A stretch of 6,522 nucleotides of DNA from Undibacterium sp. (GTDB taxonomy: Bacteria; Pseudomonadota; Gammaproteobacteria; Burkholderiales; Burkholderiaceae_D): contig JAIELM010000255.1 in the NCBI GenBank assembly GCA_019752975.1, positions 1 to 6,522 on the forward strand. The letters are read 5' to 3'. A model generated the notes under the pieces. It saw only the letters and a list, made by a program, of their open reading frames with translations. It did no database searches and had not been told where the DNA came from. A program made the position numbers and the translations under genes. Shown piece after piece: positions 1-4,739 of this stretch (position 1 is the stretch's first letter; each line of letters opens with the position of its first letter).

Positions 1-123
1 ACGCTGGCGTTGTTGCTATCGCCGTTTGCTAAACTAAGGTACTAAAGTACTGCCTTCGGCTCTGCGCCCCCGATTCAAGCATTCGAGGGCAGGTTCTAGC
101 CAGCGCAATTTTGCGTAAGTCCT
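1..123 (-). repeat. Hairpin-rich repeat-like block, copy 1 (left end cut by window)
   Basis: No reading frame here looks like a protein. The block is dense in self-complementary segments: CGCTGG (2-7) pairs with CCAGCG (100-105), GCCCCCGA (66-73) pairs with TCGAGGGC (83-90) with one mismatch, and CGCAA (104-108) pairs with TTGCG (111-115). Read on the minus strand, three sub-blocks recur in the same order and orientation at 4101-4185 on the plus strand: 123-107 (14 of 17 identical), 55-44 (11 of 12) and 16-1 (16 of 16). Spacers between them differ in length. This suggests a dispersed non-autonomous repeat or the remnant of an insertion-sequence end; the GGACTTACGCAAAAT edge looks like a terminal repeat, but I cannot assign it to a family. 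It may continue to the left of the window. Confidence 0.5.
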
Positions 124-312
124 ATAAAGGTGAGATATTACTGTGCAGCATAACGTTTTTCAATGCGTTAGGTTGACCGAGTGCTGACTTATTACACGAA
201 TAGCACAAGAAATACCTGCTTAACTTAATGATCGAACTATGGTTTTTGCTCTACACTGACAAAAATTCTTCGTGTTTTCCTCGTGTTTTCCTCATATTTA
301 ATTGGTGACTAA
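124..312. other. Non-coding leader upstream of the lipoprotein gene
   Basis: This AT-rich stretch has no supported gene. TTGACC at 173-178 resembles a -35 box, but nothing like a -10 hexamer follows at 16-18 bp, so I do not call a promoter. GGTGA at 304-308 is a plausible ribosome-binding site for the ATG at 313. The tandem duplication at 271-292 lies within it. Confidence 0.6.
271..292. repeat. Perfect 11-bp tandem duplication
   Basis: CGTGTTTTCCT occurs twice back to back (271-281 and 282-292). It lies 20 bp before the start codon of the lipoprotein gene and 11 bp before its ribosome-binding site, so it is probably in the 5' untranslated region or promoter. It may be a replication-slippage duplication or a double binding site; the sequence does not decide. 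Confidence 0.75.
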
Positions 313-699
313 ATGCCACTGCGTACCTTGATTTTATTGATCGCTAGCCTAGGTTTGATGACAGCCTGTGATCGCTTGGGCATCCCCGATCCAGCGCGAG
401 ATGCCGCTATAAAAGAAGCAGATGCGCGCGCCACGGGCAGCGCCTGCCGCCACGCAGGACGAGCGATAGAAGATTGTTACTCCTTGAATCCAGACGCTGG
501 GCGAGCCGCCGTGTATGCTGGCTGGAAGGACATGAACGATTACATGCGAGAAAATAAAATTGAGGAGGTTAAGCCTAGTGCAATAATTGCTAATCCGGCT
601 ACGGCCAGTAGCCTAAGCAACGGGGAGAGTGAAGTGGCGACAGCGAGTTCGTCGGCTTCAGCATCCGCGTCAGCAACAGGCAAGGCTAGCGGACATTAA
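313..699 (+). CDS. Small conserved lipoprotein of unknown function (128 aa)
   Basis: The protein starts with a short lipoprotein signal: a basic residue at R4, a hydrophobic core over about residues 5-16, and a lipobox LMTAC with the predicted lipidated cysteine at C19. It should therefore be anchored in a membrane facing the periplasm. Asp at position 20 resembles the inner-membrane retention signal of the Lol system in enterobacteria, but that rule is less reliable outside them. The middle (about 22-85) is the conserved-looking part, with GIPDP, GSACRHAGRAIEDCY and GWKDMNDYMREN; C45 and C55 could form a disulfide. The tail (about 95-128) is a low-complexity Ala/Ser segment, probably unstructured. 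Similar proteins appear from memory to be hypothetical lipoproteins in Oxalobacteraceae. GGTGA at 304-308 supports the start. The gene is monocistronic here and converges on the kinase gene, 39 bp apart. I do not recognise a function. Confidence 0.8.
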   Translation: MPLRTLILLIASLGLMTACDRLGIPDPARDAAIKEADARATGSACRHAGRAIEDCYSLNPDAGRAAVYAGWKDMNDYMRENKIEEVKPSAIIANPATASSLSNGESEVATASSSASASASATGKASGH

Positions 700-704
700 G
701 CATC

Positions 705-740
705 AGCAACAAAAAACGCTAGGATAACCCTATTGGTGCT
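705..740 (-). terminator. Weak candidate terminator between convergent genes
   Basis: Read on the minus strand after the kinase stop codon, a short stem TAGG/CCTA with a five-base loop (732-720) is followed by GCG and then six T residues (716-711). A wider imperfect stem encloses it, AGCACCAA (740-733) with TTGTTGCT (712-705). The inner stem is only 4 bp and is separated from the T run, so this is a poor match to a classical intrinsic terminator. It sits where one would be expected for the kinase operon. There is no T run for the plus-strand gene. Confidence 0.3.
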
Positions 741-2631
741 ACACCGCAGCGATGGGTAAAGTAAACCAGAAGGTACTCCCTTTTCCAACCTCGCTCTCAA
801 AACCTAGTTCACCTCCCATTTTTTCGGCAAAAGACTTCGCGATATTCAGTCCCAGGCCTGTGCCGCCTTGTTGTCGCGTATCGGAGCCATCCGCTTGCGC
901 AAATTTGGTGAAAATACGACTCCTAAATTCGAGTGGAATGCCGGGACCATGATCTTCGACTTCTACTCTCGCCATTTGCCCGTGATCTGTAACACGAATT
1001 CGTACATCCTCACCACGCGGTGAAAACTTGGCTGCATTCGACAGCAAATTGGCCAACACTTGCATCACCCTATCACTATCACCAATCGCGAACAAGGCTG
1101 ATTCTGGCGCATCTAAGCTATAGCGTACTCCATATTCGGCGGCAAAATTCGCATTGGCTTCCATCGAATGCCGAGTGATCATCACTAGATCAAAGCGCAC
1201 ACTTTTAAATGGCATCTTGCCAGAAGCAAGTTTTTCCATATCCAACAAATCATTGACCAAAGTACCTAATCTTTGACTGTTTCTATGGGCGATTTTAATC
1301 AGGTGCATCAACTTAGGTGTGAGCTCGCCGGCGGCACCGCTTTCCAGCAAACCTAAGGCACCACGAATCGACGTCAGTGGCGTACGCAATTCGTGGCTGA
1401 CCACAGAAATGAACTCCGCTTTTACCTGATCGGCTTTCTTTTGCTCGGTCAGATCGAGTACAAATCCCACCCATTCAAAGGATGATCCTTCGAGGCGTGC
1501 CAGCCCCACCATGACTGGAACCTTAGTACCGTCATGCTTGGTCAGTTCAGACTGAAACGGAGCCGCTTGGCCAAATTCTTGTAACTCAAGGATCGCCTCT
1601 TGATGCGCCTTGAAATAGGTGCTGGAGGTAAATTTGAGCCACTCTACTTGATCACCAATAATTTCCTCGCGTCGCACTCCCAACAGCGCCAGAAATACAT
1701 CGTTTGCCACCGTCAGATGGCCACTCATATCGCCTTGAAAAATACCGATAATGCTGGAATTAATGAGACGTTGCAAACGTGATTCGCTGAGCTCTAAGGC
1801 ATCCAGCATTTGGGTTTTTTCAGTCACTGCTTGTTCAGCTACCGTCAAGGCATCGACCAAGTCATTTTCTACCTGCTTCATGGCAGAAATGTCGCGTACA
1901 CTAAACACCCGGCCGACCACATGATCGCGCAAAAATTCAGGTTTAGAAATACAAACAAAGTGCCTTCCATCAAGCAACTCTAAGGTATTCTCGGTTTCCG
2001 ATTCCGGTTCGTTTTTAACGCGTTCAAGGACTTCGGCAAATGCTGCTGGATGCCGTAAACATGCGAGCAATTGACGCATCAATTCCCCTTCACGTTTGGC
2101 AACGATGGTCTCGTCGGTCAGGCTCCACATGGCGGTGAAGCGTCGATTTAAATTGATGACTACCCCCTGTAAATCGACACTTAAAACACCTTCAGCCGTG
2201 GCTTCCAAAGAACTCTGCAATTGCGAAGCCAAGTGCACTTGGTCGCTCATTATCCGACGGCGATGAGTTAAGTCTTCTGCTTGTATGATCCAATATCGTT
2301 GCTCATTTTCGGTGTAACCATAAACCTTCTTTTCTATCGGCACTGCTTCGCCGCGATGAGTAAGCCATTCGCTTTCGGTAATGCGTGCAGTGGTCAACTC
2401 TGAGAGTTCATTTAACTCTTCCCAAAAAAAAATGTCCTGTAAAGCACATTCGACAGAAAACAGTGGTTGACCGAGTAGCTCTTCACGCTGACAGCCTATC
2501 ATTTCACAGGTGCGGAGATTGACTTCTAATAAGATAAGCTCAGGGGCGGACACCACCATAATGGCATCTTTTGCGTGCTGCAAAATATGCCGCAAAATTC
2601 CTTGTGCAAGTGGACGATGCGCGCTAGACAT
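739..2631 (-). CDS. Soluble triple-PAS sensor histidine kinase (630 aa)
   Basis: This is a two-component sensor kinase that should autophosphorylate on a histidine and pass the phosphate to a response regulator. Domains in order: PAS-like 1 (about 12-123), PAS-like 2 (about 138-250), a helical linker (about 250-285), PAS 3 with PAC-type ending (about 282-398, ending WVGFVLDLTEQKKA), HisKA dimerisation domain (about 403-470) with H-box SHELRTP and phospho-acceptor H413, and HATPase_c (about 515-628). ATP-site motifs are intact: N-box NLLSNAAKF (N532), G1 DHGPGI (D560), an F-box around FTKFAQAD, and G2 GGTGLGL (589-595). No transmembrane segment or signal peptide is visible, so it is probably cytoplasmic. 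No receiver or Hpt domain is attached. The start is supported by AAGGAAG about six bases upstream of the ATG. The gene follows the HD-GYP gene by 27 nt, so co-transcription is likely. The PAS ligand cannot be predicted. Confidence 0.93.
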   Translation of the reverse strand: MSSAHRPLAQGILRHILQHAKDAIMVVSAPELILLEVNLRTCEMIGCQREELLGQPLFSVECALQDIFFWEELNELSELTTARITESEWLTHRGEAVPIEKKVYGYTENEQRYWIIQAEDLTHRRRIMSDQVHLASQLQSSLEATAEGVLSVDLQGVVINLNRRFTAMWSLTDETIVAKREGELMRQLLACLRHPAAFAEVLERVKNEPESETENTLELLDGRHFVCISKPEFLRDHVVGRVFSVRDISAMKQVENDLVDALTVAEQAVTEKTQMLDALELSESRLQRLINSSIIGIFQGDMSGHLTVANDVFLALLGVRREEIIGDQVEWLKFTSSTYFKAHQEAILELQEFGQAAPFQSELTKHDGTKVPVMVGLARLEGSSFEWVGFVLDLTEQKKADQVKAEFISVVSHELRTPLTSIRGALGLLESGAAGELTPKLMHLIKIAHRNSQRLGTLVNDLLDMEKLASGKMPFKSVRFDLVMITRHSMEANANFAAEYGVRYSLDAPESALFAIGDSDRVMQVLANLLSNAAKFSPRGEDVRIRVTDHGQMARVEVEDHGPGIPLEFRSRIFTKFAQADGSDTRQQGGTGLGLNIAKSFAEKMGGELGFESEVGKGSTFWFTLPIAAV

Positions 2632-2658
2632 TCAATCTTCCTTGTCGATGCCAATGAG

Positions 2659-3975
2659 CTAGAAATTCGGTTTGCCACCAGCCGCGGCATTTTTTGGCTT
2701 TGAATCAAAATAGTAGTTGACCCGCTTACGCGGATTGAGATAATCAAATATCGCCCTTGGTAGAACCCCGGGGCGCATGCTGGCTGTGATAGCTAAATCA
2801 CTGCTTTCCTCCGCCAAATCAAGAATAATCGCATCTTCTTTAGGGATATCCGCGTCATACACCAAAACACGCGGTCGTAGAGGTTTGCCGACATTGCAGT
2901 TCATGACAATACCAATAGCCTCGTTAGACAACCTCACTAAAGTGCCAGGAGGATAAACACCTAGACTTTTAATCATAGTCGCCATTACTTTAGGATCTAG
3001 CTGCGCCCTTCGATGTGCATACATGGTCGACAAAGCCTCATGCGGAGTCAAAGACTGACTAGGATCATTGTGATTACACAAGTTGTCATACACATTGGCA
3101 ATGGTCACAATCCGAGTCGGCATACGTATTGCCTCGGATTTCAGATGGGAGGGATAACCGCTGCCATCGAGCATCTCATGATGGCTAGCGATCACCTCTA
3201 ATACCACTGGTGACAGCAAGGCCTTCTTGCCGATATCGTGGCCATATTGGGTGTGCATTTCAAAAAAATTCTGCTCCGCCTTACTCAATGGGGTGGTCTT
3301 ATTGACGATGTTATCTGGTACGTTGACCTTACCTAAATCGTGGAACAGTGCTGCCATTCCTACCGACTTTACTTGTGCCGGAGTACATTGCATTTCATGT
3401 GCCAGCATCATCGCCAGCACCGAGACATTCAGTGCATGAAAATATAAATCGTCATTCGCGCCCGTCTGCTGTATCAGGTGCATCACGGTGTCGCTAGAAT
3501 CAATAAAGATCTCGGCTATGCTATCGACTAATTTTCCCGCTTCCTTAATAGTCGCTTCGGGCTGTGAAAAAATCGTCTTCCCTATCCCCTTCACAACCGA
3601 GGCAGCATGTACGAATTTCTCTTCGCAACGCGCCAATTCATCTCGTTGCTGTGTTAATTTTTCAAAGCGTGCACGCTTGGCAGCAACGATACTGTCAAAC
3701 ACCTTAATCCCGGCATTCGACTCCGCGGTGATCGACTGTTTTACTTCAACTGGCTGTACCGCTTTGGTATTGCCGCTAATAGCACCCAAATCTGATTTAG
3801 AAGGGAAATAACGAATATGCTTAAGCTTTAACGCAAGCAAATCATCCAATTGTTTTTGATTGGTAATTTTAAACGCATTCATAGAAAACGAATGTTCAAA
3901 CCAACTCAGGTCGAGCTTGATAAACATCCCTATTCTAACTTGCTCAATAGCAATTAATTGCGACTCATCCGACAT
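2659..3975 (-). CDS. DUF3391/HD-GYP domain protein, putative cyclic-di-GMP phosphodiesterase (438 aa)
   Basis: HD-GYP proteins hydrolyse the second messenger cyclic-di-GMP. The N-terminus (about 8-115) matches the DUF3391 pattern (IEQVRIGMFIKLDLSWFEH). A charged, probably helical linker follows (about 100-125), then the HD-GYP domain (about 165-330) and a C-terminal extension containing YPPGTLVRLSN (about 341-351) that is usual in this subfamily. Numbered from the chosen start, visible site residues are H180, H212-D213 and K216 (HDLGK), H241, H265-H266-E267, D270 and GSGYP (271-275). N294 in ANVYDNL replaces the usual last metal-ligand Asp, and D176 sits where some members have Glu. There is no signal peptide or membrane segment. 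The frame is open to an ATG at 4056 (465 aa), but I prefer 3975: MSDESQL followed directly by the domain is typical, and the longer start overlaps the likely -35 box. Neither start has a strong ribosome-binding site. It is the first gene of the kinase operon. Confidence 0.9.
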   Translation of the reverse strand: MSDESQLIAIEQVRIGMFIKLDLSWFEHSFSMNAFKITNQKQLDDLLALKLKHIRYFPSKSDLGAISGNTKAVQPVEVKQSITAESNAGIKVFDSIVAAKRARFEKLTQQRDELARCEEKFVHAASVVKGIGKTIFSQPEATIKEAGKLVDSIAEIFIDSSDTVMHLIQQTGANDDLYFHALNVSVLAMMLAHEMQCTPAQVKSVGMAALFHDLGKVNVPDNIVNKTTPLSKAEQNFFEMHTQYGHDIGKKALLSPVVLEVIASHHEMLDGSGYPSHLKSEAIRMPTRIVTIANVYDNLCNHNDPSQSLTPHEALSTMYAHRRAQLDPKVMATMIKSLGVYPPGTLVRLSNEAIGIVMNCNVGKPLRPRVLVYDADIPKEDAIILDLAEESSDLAITASMRPGVLPRAIFDYLNPRKRVNYYFDSKPKNAAAGGKPNF

Positions 3976-4027
3976 GGTTTTACCGTGTACGCTAATAGGA
4001 CTATTGGATTGAATACGACGTCCCTCG

Positions 4028-4056
4028 ACGATAGCATAAGAGTTTCCAAATTGCAA
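4028..4056 (-). promoter_or_regulatory. Candidate sigma-70-type promoter of the HD-GYP/kinase operon
   Basis: On the minus strand TTGCAA (4056-4051) and TATCGT (4033-4028) are separated by exactly 17 bp, each matching four of six consensus bases. Transcription would start near 4021 and give a leader of about 45 nt. A perfect small palindrome GCAAA-A-TTTGC (4053-4063) overlaps the -35 box and could be an operator. The match is modest and could be chance. Confidence 0.3.
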
Positions 4057-4100
4057 AATTTGCGCGCGAGGCTGTCTGTTTTGCGCCCGCGTTCTAAGTC

Positions 4101-4185
4101 AGAACTTGCACAAAATTACATTGATTATATGGCGAGACTAAGACAGTACTTTGATATGGCGAAGCCAATGCAACAACGCCAGCGT
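4101..4185 (+). repeat. Diverged inverted copy 2 of the left-edge repeat
   Basis: Three sub-blocks (4101-4117, 4141-4152 and 4170-4185) match the minus strand of positions 123-107, 55-44 and 16-1, with 14/17, 11/12 and 16/16 identities. The spacers are shorter here (23 and 17 bp against 51 and 27 bp), and the central GCCCCCGA hairpin of copy 1 is missing. The last sub-block, GCAACAACGCCAGCGT, is a perfect 16-bp inverted repeat of the first 16 bases of the window. A plus-strand frame runs through it and ends at 4197, but its upstream half is antisense to the HD-GYP gene, so I treat the block as non-coding. It lies just upstream of the HD-GYP promoter region. Confidence 0.5.
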
Positions 4186-4739
4186 CAGCCATATTAGGGA
4201 TTAAACTTACAAATTGATTAGGATAGTGTTGTATTTCTGCACGAAGCAAGCAGAAAAACAGTGCACAAAAATCCAGTTAATTTATATGTTTTTATAAGAA
4301 ACATCCACAAAATAAACATGGGTCAATATGCTAAAAATATCAAATATTATTCCGATAAATCGAACCTTCCACACTAATGTTTTGAATATTCCATATAGCT
4401 TTAAGAAAAATCGCTCTAAAAACGTCGATAGAAGGTTTTCCAAAGAAAACATTTGACTGAAATGAGCAATAAAACATCATCGTGAAAATTGACAATATTA
4501 AACAAAAAATGTTCTCATGCTGAAGCAGGTTTTTCCGGTAACTATGATCGCAATGGTAGATTTGACTTGTTGTGCGTAATTCGCTATACAAGAATATAAA
4601 AAGGTAATCATAGAAGCAGAAATTTGCGGGGGCGGAAGAGGCAAGTTTTTTTGGTCGATCTTTCATGAAGCGTGGCGTAACAAACTCTTAGCATCACCAG
4701 TTATGCGTCTCAGTTCATCATAATTTAAAAGGTAATTAC
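4186..4739. other. Long AT-rich intergenic region upstream of the receptor gene
   Basis: About 550 bp separate the divergent HD-GYP and receptor genes. The DNA is clearly richer in A and T than the flanking genes. A 108-codon minus-strand frame (4666-4340) is rich in Ile, Phe, Tyr and Asn, as expected for translated AT-rich DNA. It has no recognisable domain, so I do not annotate it. AACCTTC (4363-4369) and GAAGGTT (4431-4437) form a distant inverted repeat. The receptor promoter (4562-4590) and its leader are in the last third. A perfect TTGACA at 4489-4494 has only a poor -10 partner (TCTCAT, 18 bp on). I see no known riboswitch motif, including no B12 box. Confidence 0.6.
4562..4590 (+). 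promoter_or_regulatory. Probable sigma-70-type promoter of the TonB-dependent receptor gene
   Basis: TTGACT (4562-4567) and TATACA (4585-4590) are 17 bp apart and match the -35 and -10 consensus at five and four of six bases. Transcription would begin near 4597, leaving a leader of roughly 143 nt before the ATG at 4740. CTTGT (4566-4570) and ACAAG (4588-4592) form an inverted repeat covering the spacer edges, possibly an operator. No Fur-box-like sequence is evident. Confidence 0.5.

Noticed and set aside
148..171. Possible integron attC-like site (TAACG with CGTTA)
   Set aside because: Only a 5-bp stem is present, without the paired core sites and spacing of an attC site, and there is no integrase or cassette array.
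2465..2475. 11-mer GGTTGACCGAG shared with positions 171-181
   Set aside because: It is short, lies inside the kinase coding sequence, and has no extended similarity around it, so chance is the simplest explanation.
3488..3811. Plus-strand frame of 107 codons
   Set aside because: It is a shadow frame fully antisense to the HD-GYP gene, which has clear domain motifs on the other strand.
3976..4056. N-terminal 27-residue extension of the HD-GYP protein
   Set aside because: No ribosome-binding site precedes the upstream ATG, the extension adds no domain, and that start codon overlaps the likely -35 box. The start at 3975 places the DUF3391 domain right after a short N-terminus.
4038..4056. Sigma-54-like GG-N10-GC element upstream of the HD-GYP gene on the minus strand
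   Set aside because: The GG/GC spacing is right, but the rest of the consensus is poorly matched and no activator-binding sites are evident.
3958..4197. Plus-strand frame of 79 codons ending in a Gln/Arg-rich tail
   Set aside because: Its first half is antisense to the HD-GYP gene start and the rest coincides with the repeat block. It could be a remnant of a gene end, but there is no upstream coding part to support that.
4340..4666. Minus-strand frame of 108 codons in the intergenic region
   Set aside because: It is AT-driven (Ile, Phe, Tyr, Asn rich), has no recognisable domain, and lies antisense across the predicted receptor promoter and leader.
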